64,000 nucleotides of DNA from Mycobacterium paraterrae (GCF_022430545.2 NZ_CP092488.2:3410001-3474000), one strand, 5' to 3'. Positions 17,081 to 25,771 are shown, counted from the first letter of the stretch. Numbers and translations: made by a program. The notes: generated from the letters alone by a model not told the origin.

Positions 17081-18166
17081 GTGCAGCATGTGAAGGGTGT
17101 CATCGCCCGCGCCAAGGGTGCAGCGACCGAAATCGCCACAATCGTCGTTCCCGATCCCGGGGCCCACGACGTGGTCGTGAAGATCGAGGCCTGCGGCGTA
17201 TGCCACACCGACCTGGCCTACCGAGACGGCGGTATCAACGACGAGTACCCCTTTCTGCTCGGTCACGAAGCGGCAGGCATCGTCGAGGCGGTCGGGACAT
17301 CTGTCACCCACGTCGACGTCGGCGACTTCGTCGTCCTCAATTGGCGTGCGGTGTGCGGCCAGTGCCGGGCCTGCAAACGCGGCCGGCCCTGGTATTGCTT
17401 CGACACCTACAACGCGTCGGTTCCCCTTACGCTCGAGGACGGCACCGCCCTCACCCCCGCCCTGGGCATCGGCGCGTTCACCGAGAAAACGCTTGTGCAC
17501 GAGGGCCAGTGCACCAAAGTCGCTCCCGACGCCGAACCGGCCGTCGCAGGGCTGCTTGGCTGTGGAGTCATGGCGGGCCTGGGCGCGGTACTGAACACAG
17601 CCGCAGTCGGCCGAGGCGACTCGGTCGCCGTCATCGGATGCGGCGGCGTCGGCGATGCCGCCATCGTCGGTGCCCGGCTGGCCGGCGCACGCACCATCAT
17701 CGCCGTCGATCGTGACGCCCGTAAACTGCAGTGGGCGCGCGAGCTTGGCGCTACTCACACCATCGACGCGTCGGCCACCGACGACATCGTGGGCGCCGTG
17801 CAGGACCTCACCGGCGGATTCGGGGCCGACGCCGTCATCGACGCGGTCGGCCGCCCGGAGACCTATATGACCGCCTTCTATGCCCGCGACCTCGCCGGAA
17901 CCGTGGTACTGGTCGGCGTTCCCACCCCGGAAATGCAGTTGGAAATGCCACTGGTCGACTTTTTTTCGCGGGGCGGGTCCCTAAAGTCCTCGTGGTATGG
18001 CGACTGCCTTCCCGAGCGCGACTTCCCAGTTCTCATCGACCTCTTTCAGCAGGGTCGGTTGCCGCTGGACAAGTTCGTCAGCGAACGCATCGGTCTCGGT
18101 GACATCGAGAGTGCATTCGAGAAAATGAAGAAGGGCGACGTCCTGCGGTCGGTGGTGGTGCTGTGA
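17081..18166 (+). CDS. mscR: S-(hydroxymethyl)mycothiol dehydrogenase
   Basis: 361 aa from the GTG at 17081. Zinc-dependent medium-chain dehydrogenase: catalytic zinc Cys in ACGVCHTDLAYR and GHEAAG, structural zinc CGQCRACKRGRPWYC, Rossmann motif VIGCGGVGDAAIVGA, and C-terminal SWYGDCLPERDFP. It is very similar, as recalled, to M. tuberculosis Rv2259 (MscR). It oxidises the spontaneous formaldehyde-mycothiol adduct to S-formylmycothiol with NAD, removing the formaldehyde released by the demethylases and the N-methylglutamate oxidase upstream. It ends the operon-like run that begins at 11540. Confidence 0.93.
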   Translation: MQHVKGVIARAKGAATEIATIVVPDPGAHDVVVKIEACGVCHTDLAYRDGGINDEYPFLLGHEAAGIVEAVGTSVTHVDVGDFVVLNWRAVCGQCRACKRGRPWYCFDTYNASVPLTLEDGTALTPALGIGAFTEKTLVHEGQCTKVAPDAEPAVAGLLGCGVMAGLGAVLNTAAVGRGDSVAVIGCGGVGDAAIVGARLAGARTIIAVDRDARKLQWARELGATHTIDASATDDIVGAVQDLTGGFGADAVIDAVGRPETYMTAFYARDLAGTVVLVGVPTPEMQLEMPLVDFFSRGGSLKSSWYGDCLPERDFPVLIDLFQQGRLPLDKFVSERIGLGDIESAFEKMKKGDVLRSVVVL

Positions 18167-18672
18167 AACGCGCGACCCTACGGCGAGATACTGTGGCAAC
18201 AAGCGGATCTGGTTGTCGCATCTATTCCGGAGATGATTTCCGCCCTGCCGTTTGGCATCAAAATCATTTCCGGACATAGTGATTCAACGACAGCCGCCGG
18301 CGAAGCACGGTTTCTCCCGGTGTTGCGGAAAGCCGGAGGGCTGGAACCCGCCGAACACCAGCAGTAGCCTGACGACAATGTGGCGCACCGGCCGGGCGCG
18401 TCGGGCAGGGTTGTCCTGCGCTGGAGTTCTCCCGTTCGGTAACCGCGCCTGGGCCGGACCGACAAAGCCTAAACTTGTTAATACCAACGGTGTTGGCGTC
18501 CCTATGTTCACCTGGCGTGACCACGGCGACCCTCGCATGTTCCGCATGCTCAACATGTCCGACACAGTCCCGAAACACGCCGAGGGTTTCATAATGGTGG
18601 AGCAAGTTTCATTGCATGGGTGCTCATGCGCTGCAGGCAACGCACCCGACCAGAGTGCAGGGACGCGAGAAC
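18167..18672. other. 506-bp non-coding gap before second dmm set
   Basis: No convincing gene on either strand; short open frames lack start signals and family resemblance. It contains a near-repeat around 18228-18285 (GATGATTTCCG and AAATCATTTCCGG in mixed order) and a less G+C-rich patch at 18470-18490 (AAACTTGTTAATACC). It probably holds the promoter of the second dmm operon. Confidence 0.4.
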
Positions 18673-19272
18673 ATGACGATCGAAAAGACCGGCCTGACAA
18701 CGACATCGTTGGGTGCGACCCGCCCGGAGCTAGTCGTCGTCGGTCCTCCCGGCGCCGCGCCGCAGCCCGGTATGCCGGTCTGGCCTGATACGCCAGACGG
18801 TATCGATCCCGAGGGGGCGACATTCTTGGTGATTGCCGCAAGCTCAGAACCCGAGGCGCATGATGTCGCGCAGAACTGGATGACGGCCGCTGCCTGCGTT
18901 GCGCCGACCCGATTATTGGCCGTCGGCTCGCTGGCCGACGACAACAACCGGCGCGCCGTGGAGCAGGCAATAGCCAAGGCGTGTACCGGAGTACGCATCA
19001 TGGTTGTCGGCGGTCAGCATGATGTGTTGCTCACGCTGGCCGCCGCCCGCACCGCGGGCGCCCTGCCCGAGGAACTCAGCGCATTCGTGATCCACACCCG
19101 CGACCTACCGATGTATTGTGCGCACTGCCGCGACACCCACCGCGTCGTCGGGCAGCCCGGTGAGATCGTCGAATGTCCAGGGTGCCGAAGGCAAGTCGAG
19201 ATTCATCGGCACTGCTCCGCCACTCGGGGCAGCTTTCTCGCATCCGACGCCCAAGCGAGGACGTTGGCATGA
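18673..19272 (+). CDS. Dimethylamine monooxygenase DmmA-like subunit, copy 2
   Basis: 199 aa from the ATG at 18673. As in copy 1, an alpha/beta N-terminal part (LVIAASSEPEAHDVAQNW, IMVVGGQHDVLLTL) is followed by paired Cys motifs CAHCRDTH and CPGCRRQVEIH. It has about 30 extra N-terminal residues compared with copy 1. The two products share architecture but little obvious sequence, so the duplication is old or the sets were acquired separately. The stop overlaps the next ATG (ATGA). Confidence 0.75.
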   Translation: MTIEKTGLTTTSLGATRPELVVVGPPGAAPQPGMPVWPDTPDGIDPEGATFLVIAASSEPEAHDVAQNWMTAAACVAPTRLLAVGSLADDNNRRAVEQAIAKACTGVRIMVVGGQHDVLLTLAAARTAGALPEELSAFVIHTRDLPMYCAHCRDTHRVVGQPGEIVECPGCRRQVEIHRHCSATRGSFLASDAQARTLA

Positions 19273-20258
19273 CGGCAACAGACGTCGCGTACCAAGCGCA
19301 CTTGCATCCGGCCTACACCACCGCATCGCGGTCGCTCAGGGTTGCCTCGGTGACGTCGCTGACGCCGCAGATCAAACACTACCGCCTGGTCTCTGACGAC
19401 GGCACGCCGTTGACGCCCTACCAACCGGGCAGTCATCTCATCGTCACCGTCGGCGAGCACCGCAACGCATACTCCCTAGTCGATGACGGCGTACTGCCTG
19501 CGAGCTACGGCATCTCGGTGATGCGTCGCGGCGAAGGCCGTGGATCCGATCTAATGCACGACCAGCTGCAGGCCGGCGACCTCGTGGAGATCGAAGGCCC
19601 GCGAGCGATGTTTTCCCCAATCCTCAATCAGCGCAACGCATTGCTGGTTGCCGGCGGGATAGGTGTAACGCCGATCCTGTCCCATGCGCGCGCGATTGCG
19701 CGTCGTGGTGGCACCGCAGACATCATCTACTCCTATCGCCCGGGCAACGCCGCTCATCTTGACGATCTGCGTGAAATCGCCGACAGGCCGGGGATCACAT
19801 TGCGCGAGGTCCTCACGGTCGAGGACACGATCGACATGATGTCTGTGCGGTTTCGCGCGCAGCCGTTGGGCACGCACGCCTATGCGTGCGGGCCCCCTGC
19901 GCTGCTCGACACCTACCTGCGCGCTGCCCGTAATGCCGGATGGCCTTCAGCACGTGTGCATCTCGAGCGCTTTACGGCGCCCCAGCAGGATCCAGGCGAC
20001 CCGTTCACGGCCATCATGGCGAGTTCCGGGGAGGTGATCGACGTGCCAGCTGGAGTGTCCCTCCTTCAGCGGCTACTCGATCATGGCCTGCAGGTGCGCA
20101 ATTTGTGCCGCCGGGGAGTGTGCGGCGAGTGTCGCATCACCGTGCTTGCCGGCGAAATCGAACACCGCGACTTCGTCCTCACCGACGAGGAGAAGTCAAC
20201 AAACACAACCATGTTGAGCTGCGTCTCACGTGGCCGGGACATCGAGGTGGGCCTATGA
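19269..20258 (+). CDS. PDR/VanB-type ferredoxin reductase, Dmm reductase subunit, copy 2
   Basis: 329 aa. Same order as copy 1: flavin domain (RNAYSLVDDG), NAD domain (LLVAGGIGVTPILSHARAIA, YACGPPALLDTY) and [2Fe-2S] domain (CRRGVCGECRITV, with the fourth Cys in MLSCVSRG). It starts 4 bp inside dmmA copy 2 and overlaps the DUF3445 gene by 4 bp, so the three are one translationally coupled unit. It supplies electrons for copy 2 of the N-demethylase. Confidence 0.9.
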   Translation: MTATDVAYQAHLHPAYTTASRSLRVASVTSLTPQIKHYRLVSDDGTPLTPYQPGSHLIVTVGEHRNAYSLVDDGVLPASYGISVMRRGEGRGSDLMHDQLQAGDLVEIEGPRAMFSPILNQRNALLVAGGIGVTPILSHARAIARRGGTADIIYSYRPGNAAHLDDLREIADRPGITLREVLTVEDTIDMMSVRFRAQPLGTHAYACGPPALLDTYLRAARNAGWPSARVHLERFTAPQQDPGDPFTAIMASSGEVIDVPAGVSLLQRLLDHGLQVRNLCRRGVCGECRITVLAGEIEHRDFVLTDEEKSTNTTMLSCVSRGRDIEVGL

Positions 20259-21319
20259 ACGTCTCAATCCAGAATCACCGCGACACCCCCGTGCAGCGTT
20301 ACCTCGCCCAGCCTGTGGACCATCTGAGCAATTTGCCATGGCCATTTCCCGATGACGACTCCACGTTCGAGTACACCGTCAACGTCGAGCCCGCCCGGGT
20401 GCCCTGCGTCACCCGGGGAGGCGAATGGGGACGACACCTCGTCGACCTCGGTGGGGCGGAGTACCCCGCGATCATGGCAGAACGGCGCAGAATCCTCGAC
20501 GCCGATCCGCATCGGGTCAAGCTCAGGCCGGGAATGGAGCTCGCGTGCTGGGACCTGCTGCTGTATTACCTGCGTGACCTGGATCGGGCGTACCCGCAGA
20601 TGATGCGGCTACTCGAGCAGCCGGACGGCCAATTTCATTGGCGCAACGCAATACTGGGCACAGACCAGCGTTTTGTGTTCGGTGACTGGGACTCGTTACC
20701 GCGCGGGCCGCTGGACTTCCTTGCCCGCGAGGTGCCCGATGACCTCCTGTTGGTCGTCGAGCGAGACGGCCGACTCTACTTCGACGCTGGCGCAGTGACC
20801 TTCGCCGCGGCTTGGTCGGTATCTTTCGACGTGGGAATGGATATGTACGAAATCCATGCACCCGTCCCGCATCTGATTTCCCAGGGAATCGTCACCCGCG
20901 CCGAGCGGTTCCTGCGCTACCTGCGCGCCGACGAAGTTTACCGGCGGGTGAATTGGACCCTCTCGGCGTCTGATTCACACAAACTCGATGTGAGCCTCGA
21001 GGAGCTTCACGAGTGGGGACGCGATGTGCCGAGAATGGTCCGCGACGGAGACTTCGGCCGGGCCCGGCTTCGAATCGAGCTCGAGCACTTCATTCGCCTA
21101 CCGATGACGGGCGCGGTGACTTTCAACATCCGGACCTTCATGGCCTCGCTGAGGGACGTTCGCCGAATCCCTGCATGGTCGCAGCAACTTGCGACCGTGA
21201 TCGAGACACTCGACGAGGAGATCGCCGCGTACAAGGGATTTCTCGACTACCGCGATGGCGTTGTGTCCTACCTGCGGGCGGGGTATGAGCCGGAGAACGG
21301 TGTTGAAACAGCGGGCTGA
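20255..21319 (+). CDS. Heme-dependent oxidative N-demethylase (DUF3445), DmmC-like, copy 2
   Basis: 354 aa. It shares the DUF3445 landmarks with copy 1: NVEPARVPCVTRGGEWG, LYFDAGAVTFAAAWSVSFDV, GMDMYEIHAPVPHL, YRRVNWTLSASDSHKLDVS and FIRLPMTGAVTFNIRTFM. The differences between copies are spread along the protein, suggesting functional divergence, for example toward a different N-methylated amine. It ends the methylated-amine module; 567 bp later the PPE cassette begins. Confidence 0.9.
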   Translation: MNVSIQNHRDTPVQRYLAQPVDHLSNLPWPFPDDDSTFEYTVNVEPARVPCVTRGGEWGRHLVDLGGAEYPAIMAERRRILDADPHRVKLRPGMELACWDLLLYYLRDLDRAYPQMMRLLEQPDGQFHWRNAILGTDQRFVFGDWDSLPRGPLDFLAREVPDDLLLVVERDGRLYFDAGAVTFAAAWSVSFDVGMDMYEIHAPVPHLISQGIVTRAERFLRYLRADEVYRRVNWTLSASDSHKLDVSLEELHEWGRDVPRMVRDGDFGRARLRIELEHFIRLPMTGAVTFNIRTFMASLRDVRRIPAWSQQLATVIETLDEEIAAYKGFLDYRDGVVSYLRAGYEPENGVETAG

Positions 21320-21553
21320 ACGCTACGGCGCGCAGGACGCGCGGACGAATCGCGCAACGTCCGCGAGGTGCGCCTCACGTCAGTCAAAGCCTGCGCCAAG
21401 GACGACTCGCGCGCCGGATCTGCCCGTCAGACCCGGCGGGTGGCCACCTTCGCCAGAATCGATTCTTGTAGTAGTGACTGTCTCGGCGTCGGCCGAGACG
21501 GAATGGGACTCTGCCCGGCCGACTACCCACTCAGAGGTTGTTAAATCTGGACA

Positions 21554-21567
21554 CCAGAAACGTTACA
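21554..21567 (+). promoter_or_regulatory. Operator-like site (LacI regulon motif) upstream of PPE cassette
   Basis: CCAGAAACGTTACA matches the AGAAACGTTA core of the sites in module D. It lies about 320 bp before the first PPE gene, far from the rest of the regulon, so function is uncertain. Confidence 0.4.
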
Positions 21568-21729
21568 TCCGTGGCCAGTTTGGCCCTGTTGCGGATACGC
21601 TCTGAACACGGACTACAGGACCTGCGAGTAACCTGTAGGACCCCTGGAGATGGCCCTGAACAGTGCCGTTCTGGAATGTCACGATGATCCCTTGCGAGTA
21701 CAAACTGCACTCTCACGGGCTCACCATAT

Positions 21730-21745
21730 TTGAAACGATTCTAAC
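21730..21745. promoter_or_regulatory. Second operator-like site upstream of PPE cassette
   Basis: TTGAAACGATTCTAAC reads on the minus strand as a TAGAATCGTTT core, the same core as the site before the cupin gene at 41105-41122. It is about 140 bp before the first PPE start. Confidence 0.4.
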
Positions 21746-21886
21746 TATGGAGTTACCGACGTGGGAGGTGGCGATCATGCCGAGCAGGAAGGCACGTGCG
21801 TTCGCACTGCATCTTCATGCGGGTCGTTTTTGTGTTTCCGCTGCCCGATCACTTGAGCTCGGCATTCAGCCCAATAGGAGGTCGTG

Positions 21887-23266
21887 ATGATCGATTTTGC
21901 GGTGTTGCCCCCGGAGGTGAATTCGGGGCGGATGTATGCCGGGGCCGGGGCGGGTCCGTTGCTGGCCGGTGCCGCAGCGTGGGACAGCCTGGCCTCAGAG
22001 CTCAGTGCGGCGGCCAGCTCGTATCAGTCGGTGATCACCGATTTGACCGGTGGGGGCTGGCTGGGTCCGTCGGCGACCGCGATGGCCGCCGCGGCGGCGC
22101 CGTATGTGGCGTGGATGAACACCACCGCCGGCCAGGCTGAGCAGACCGCGACTCAGGCTAAAGCGGCCGCGGCGGCCTATCAGACGGCGTTCGCCGGGGT
22201 GGTGCCCCCACCGGTGATCACCGCGAACCGCACGTTGCTGGCCTCGCTGGTGGCCACCAACATTCTGGGGCAAAACACCCCGGCGATCGCGGCGACGGAG
22301 ACGCAGTACGCCGAGATGTGGGCCCAAGACGCGGTCGCGATGTACGGCTACGCCGGCGCGGCCTCGGCGGCGACGCAGTTGACACCGTTTGATGAAGCAC
22401 CGCAAACCACCAACCCGTCCGGCACCGCGGCTCAGGGCGGCGCGGTCAGCCAAGCCAACGGAACCGGCGGTTTGGGCCAAACCCTGTCGCAGGTACCGAA
22501 TGCGTTGCAGTCGTTGGCATCACCGGCGCAGGCGGCGTCTCCGGCGGATGCGATCGGTGACATTTTGAGTGATCCGTTGGTTCAGGCCGTGGGTGAACTG
22601 CTGGGGGTGTTGGGCAACGATTACGGGTTTGCGGTCAGTGCCATCGGATTCGTCGGCTGTCTGCCGGGATTCTTCGTCGGCCCGCTGTTGTCGTTGGCTC
22701 TTCCGGAGGCGGGGGCGTTGCCGGCGGCGTTTGCCGCGACGGCCTCGGATGCCACGGGTGCTGGGTTGGGTGCGGATCTGGCGGCGTCGCTGGGTTCCGG
22801 CGCGGGTGCCGGTGTGTCGGCGGGGATGGGAGAGGCCGCCTCGCTGGGTGGGATGTCGGTGCCACCGACGTGGGGCAGCGCGCCGGCGATCCGGCTGGCT
22901 TCGGCCGAGATGCCCATCGCCGGCGGCGGCCTGGGAGCCGTCCCCGAGGCTGGTGTGGGCGCCCCGGGCGGGATGTTCGGCGGAATCCCCCCGGTGGGCA
23001 GCGTGGTCAACGCGCCACGCAACGGCGAGGGTCGTCTGCGACCCCCCAGCCGGGCCAGGGTGATCCCGGCGATCGCCGCCGCCCCCGGCGCTGCCCACGG
23101 CGACGCGCTGGAGCGTGGGCCGCAGGCGAGCCGGCCGGGATCAGAGGATTCTGGCTCGCTCAGCGATCAGGAACGCGCCGAGCTTGATGCCCTGCGCGAG
23201 GAGATGGCGGAGTTGGCCATGGAACGTGATGCGGCAGCCCGGTTGATCAGAGAGGCGATTCGATGA
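21887..23266 (+). CDS. PPE family protein, PPE-SVP subgroup, copy 1
   Basis: 459 aa from the ATG at 21887 (a GTG at 21884 is also possible) behind a strong RBS. The PPE domain of about 180 residues starts MIDFAVLPPEVNSG with the Pro-Pro-Glu motif and has the GGWLGPSATAM WxG-type turn. The C-terminal part carries GGMSVPPTWG, the SVP signature, then a charged helical end. Such proteins pair with a PE partner and are exported by ESX-5 in slow growers. Nucleotides 21893-22530 match the second PPE gene exactly by eye; the C-terminal parts differ. The stop overlaps the next start. Confidence 0.92.
   Translation: MIDFAVLPPEVNSGRMYAGAGAGPLLAGAAAWDSLASELSAAASSYQSVITDLTGGGWLGPSATAMAAAAAPYVAWMNTTAGQAEQTATQAKAAAAAYQTAFAGVVPPPVITANRTLLASLVATNILGQNTPAIAATETQYAEMWAQDAVAMYGYAGAASAATQLTPFDEAPQTTNPSGTAAQGGAVSQANGTGGLGQTLSQVPNALQSLASPAQAASPADAIGDILSDPLVQAVGELLGVLGNDYGFAVSAIGFVGCLPGFFVGPLLSLALPEAGALPAAFAATASDATGAGLGADLAASLGSGAGAGVSAGMGEAASLGGMSVPPTWGSAPAIRLASAEMPIAGGGLGAVPEAGVGAPGGMFGGIPPVGSVVNAPRNGEGRLRPPSRARVIPAIAAAPGAAHGDALERGPQASRPGSEDSGSLSDQERAELDALREEMAELAMERDAAARLIREAIR
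21893..22530 (+). repeat. 638-bp direct repeat, copy 1 (PPE domain)
   Basis: Appears identical base for base to 23269-23906, including third codon positions; the copies lie 1,376 bp apart. Confidence 0.85.
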
Positions 23267-24669
23267 TGGATTTTGCGGTGTTGCCCCCGGAGGTGAATTC
23301 GGGGCGGATGTATGCCGGGGCCGGGGCGGGTCCGTTGCTGGCCGGTGCCGCAGCGTGGGACAGCCTGGCCTCAGAGCTCAGTGCGGCGGCCAGCTCGTAT
23401 CAGTCGGTGATCACCGATTTGACCGGTGGGGGCTGGCTGGGTCCGTCGGCGACCGCGATGGCCGCCGCGGCGGCGCCGTATGTGGCGTGGATGAACACCA
23501 CCGCCGGCCAGGCTGAGCAGACCGCGACTCAGGCTAAAGCGGCCGCGGCGGCCTATCAGACGGCGTTCGCCGGGGTGGTGCCCCCACCGGTGATCACCGC
23601 GAACCGCACGTTGCTGGCCTCGCTGGTGGCCACCAACATTCTGGGGCAAAACACCCCGGCGATCGCGGCGACGGAGACGCAGTACGCCGAGATGTGGGCC
23701 CAAGACGCGGTCGCGATGTACGGCTACGCCGGCGCGGCCTCGGCGGCGACGCAGTTGACACCGTTTGATGAAGCACCGCAAACCACCAACCCGTCCGGCA
23801 CCGCGGCTCAGGGCGGCGCGGTCAGCCAAGCCAACGGAACCGGCGGTTTGGGCCAAACCCTGTCGCAGGTACCGAATGCGTTGCAGTCGTTGGCATCACC
23901 GGCGCAAGCCTCACCCGGGGCAACGGGTAACCCGATCTATGACGATCTGCTCAACCTGTTGACCACCGGCCCGATCGGTGACTTCGTCAACGACAGCAAC
24001 CTGGCCTTCGGCTACTTCGGGGCCTTCAACGGCGGGATGTATGCCATCTCCGGCGCCGGTTTCGTTGTCTCCCCGTTCATTTCGGCGTCCATGGTGCAAG
24101 GTGCCTTGATCGCGCAAGCGGCCATCAACGCCCCCGCTGCCGCGGCCGCCGCGGCCACCGCATCGGATGTCTCCGGCGGTGCGCTCGGGGCGGGCTTGGC
24201 CAGTACGAGCGTGTCAGCCGGAGTGGGGGAGGCCGCGACCGTCGGCGGGCTCTCGGTGCCACCGACATGGGGCAGCGCGCCAGCGATCCGGCTGGCCTCA
24301 GCCGAGATGCCGCTTGCCGGCGGTCTGGGGGCTGTCCCCGAGGCGGCGCTGGCCGCCCCGGGTTCGTTCGGTGCGCCGGTCATGGGCCCCATCGGCAGCG
24401 TGGTCAACGCACCACGCAACGGCGAGGGGCGTCTGCGATCTCCGTCGCGCGCCAAGGTGATCCCGGCCATCGCCGCCGCCCCCGGCGCCCACGAGGACAC
24501 GCCGGATCAGACTGGGACACAAGACAACAGCGAGCACGACAGTGGCGTCGCGCTCAGCGGACGCGCGGAGCTTCGACGGCTACGCAGACTCCGAGCCGAA
24601 CTCGCCAAGGAACGCGACGTACTCCAACGCTCGGCGAACATGCTCATCAAAGAAGCACTCCACAAATAA
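23263..24669 (+). CDS. PPE family protein, PPE-SVP subgroup, copy 2
   Basis: 468 aa, starting 4 bp inside copy 1 (ATGA). The N-terminal 212 residues are identical to copy 1 from Asp onward. The rest diverges, with its own Gly/Ala-rich middle, then GGLSVPPTWG (SVP motif), a shared VVNAPRNGEGRLR segment and a charged C-terminal helix. Being next to the PE gene, this copy may be the actual PE partner. Copy 1 likely arose by duplication or has been kept identical by gene conversion. Confidence 0.92.
   Translation: MMDFAVLPPEVNSGRMYAGAGAGPLLAGAAAWDSLASELSAAASSYQSVITDLTGGGWLGPSATAMAAAAAPYVAWMNTTAGQAEQTATQAKAAAAAYQTAFAGVVPPPVITANRTLLASLVATNILGQNTPAIAATETQYAEMWAQDAVAMYGYAGAASAATQLTPFDEAPQTTNPSGTAAQGGAVSQANGTGGLGQTLSQVPNALQSLASPAQASPGATGNPIYDDLLNLLTTGPIGDFVNDSNLAFGYFGAFNGGMYAISGAGFVVSPFISASMVQGALIAQAAINAPAAAAAAATASDVSGGALGAGLASTSVSAGVGEAATVGGLSVPPTWGSAPAIRLASAEMPLAGGLGAVPEAALAAPGSFGAPVMGPIGSVVNAPRNGEGRLRSPSRAKVIPAIAAAPGAHEDTPDQTGTQDNSEHDSGVALSGRAELRRLRRLRAELAKERDVLQRSANMLIKEALHK
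23269..23906 (+). repeat. 638-bp direct repeat, copy 2 (PPE domain)
   Basis: Partner of 21893-22530. Identity stops abruptly at GGCGCA, after which the two PPE genes diverge. Confidence 0.85.
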
Positions 24670-24690
24670 CACCCCAGAAAGGAAACACCC

Positions 24691-24990
24691 ATGTCCTTTG
24701 TGACCACACAACCCGAGGCCATCTCCTCAGCGGTCGGCACCTTGACCGGCATCGGCTCATCGGTCAACGCCGGCAACGCCTACGCCGCCAGCGCCACCAC
24801 CGGACTGCCCCCGGCGGCCGCCGACGAAGTCTCGGGCCTGACCGCGGCGCAATTCAACGCACACGCCGCGCTCTACCAAACCATCAGCGCCCAGGCCGCA
24901 GCCATTCACGAGCAATTCGTCAACATGCTCGCAACAAGCGCAGGATCTTACGCAGCGACCGAGGCCGCCAACGCCGCCTCAGCCGGCTAA
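24691..24990 (+). CDS. PE family protein (short, PE domain only)
   Basis: 99 aa, starting MSFVTTQPEAISSAVGTL with the Pro-Glu motif near residue 8 and two helices typical of the PE domain, ending without a PGRS extension. A YQTISAQAAAIHEQF helix follows. It sits 21 bp after PPE copy 2 behind an AGAAAGGA RBS. PE and PPE proteins form helical heterodimers that are secreted by type VII systems. The C-terminal YxxxE/D secretion signal may be the segment YAATE near residue 88. Confidence 0.92.
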   Translation: MSFVTTQPEAISSAVGTLTGIGSSVNAGNAYAASATTGLPPAAADEVSGLTAAQFNAHAALYQTISAQAAAIHEQFVNMLATSAGSYAATEAANAASAG

Positions 24991-25038
24991 CAGCAACGCA
25001 GCTCCCCACCGCACACCACCACACCAAGGAGAAGAGAT

Positions 25039-25335
25039 ATGCCTACTCGTTTTATGACTGACCCGCACGAGATGCGGGCGATGGCAGGGCGTTTCGACGT
25101 GCACGCCCAGACCGTGGAGGACGAGGCCCGCAAGATGTGGACCTCGAGCCAGAACATCGCCGGGGCCGGCTGGTCCGGTACTGCTCAGGCCACCAGCTAC
25201 GACACGATGGGTCAGATGAACACGGCGTTCCGCAACATCGTGAACATGCTGCACGGTGTGCGCGACGGCTTGATCCGCGACGCGAACAACTACGAAGCCC
25301 AAGAGCAGGCCTCGCAGCAGATCCTGTCCAGCTAA
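25039..25335 (+). CDS. WXG100 protein, EsxM-like (ESX-5 duplicate type)
   Basis: 98 aa. Helical hairpin with the turn AGAGWSGTAQ (W-x-G), starting MPTRFMTDPHEMRAMAGRF and ending QEQASQQILSS, which closely resembles EsxM and its paralogues (EsxJ/K/P/W) of M. tuberculosis. It should pair with the next gene product as a secreted heterodimer. A strong GGAGAAG RBS precedes it. It forms with PPE, PE and the next gene the standard ESX-5-type four-gene cassette, here with an extra PPE. Confidence 0.93.
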   Translation: MPTRFMTDPHEMRAMAGRFDVHAQTVEDEARKMWTSSQNIAGAGWSGTAQATSYDTMGQMNTAFRNIVNMLHGVRDGLIRDANNYEAQEQASQQILSS

Positions 25336-25369
25336 TCCACCGACACCGAAACTACCTAGGAGAACACTC

Positions 25370-25654
25370 ATGTCGATCAGCTACCAGTTCGGTGACGTGG
25401 ATGCCCACGGCGCCCTGATCCGCGCCCAGGCCGCCTCCCTGGAGGCCGAGCACCAGAGCATCGTCCGCGATGTGCTGGCCGCCGGTGACTTCTGGGGTGG
25501 CTCGGGTTCGGTGGCCTGCCAGGAGTTCATCACCCAGTTGGGCCGCAACTTCCAGGTCATCTACGAACAAGCCAACTCCCACGGCCAAAAAGTCCAGACG
25601 GCAGGCAACAACATGTCGTCGACCGACTCCGCCGTCGGATCCAGCTGGGCCTGA
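25370..25654 (+). CDS. WXG100 protein, EsxN-like (Mtb9.9 family)
   Basis: 94 aa. It has the sequence pattern of the Mtb9.9 family (EsxN, I, L, O, V): MSISYQFGDVDAHGALIRAQ, turn GDFWGGSGS (W-x-G), QEFITQLGRNFQVIYEQAN and the ending SAVGSSWA. It is the presumed partner of the EsxM-like protein 34 bp upstream. No ESX secretion machinery genes are in the window, so export would rely on an ESX-5 system elsewhere. Confidence 0.94.
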   Translation: MSISYQFGDVDAHGALIRAQAASLEAEHQSIVRDVLAAGDFWGGSGSVACQEFITQLGRNFQVIYEQANSHGQKVQTAGNNMSSTDSAVGSSWA

Positions 25655-25771
25655 CACCCGCACCACGCACTGTGGTCCCTACCCGAAACTGGCGGGAGCC
25701 GATCGCAGGTCGATGTGCTCGCCCGGGGCGACCCCTTACGCGGTGGCCCCGACCCAATCTTCGGGCGACGC

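Larger units (their letters stand above)
21320..21886. other. 567-bp non-coding region upstream of the PPE/PE/esx cassette
   Basis: No gene is supported. The stretch becomes AT-richer near 21700-21750. It holds two matches to the operator-like motif of the island's LacI regulon (21554-21567 and 21730-21745) and an inverted repeat CAGGACCTGCG...AACCTGTAGGACC at about 21615-21641. The RBS AATAGGAGG lies at 21873-21881 before the first PPE start. Confidence 0.5.
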
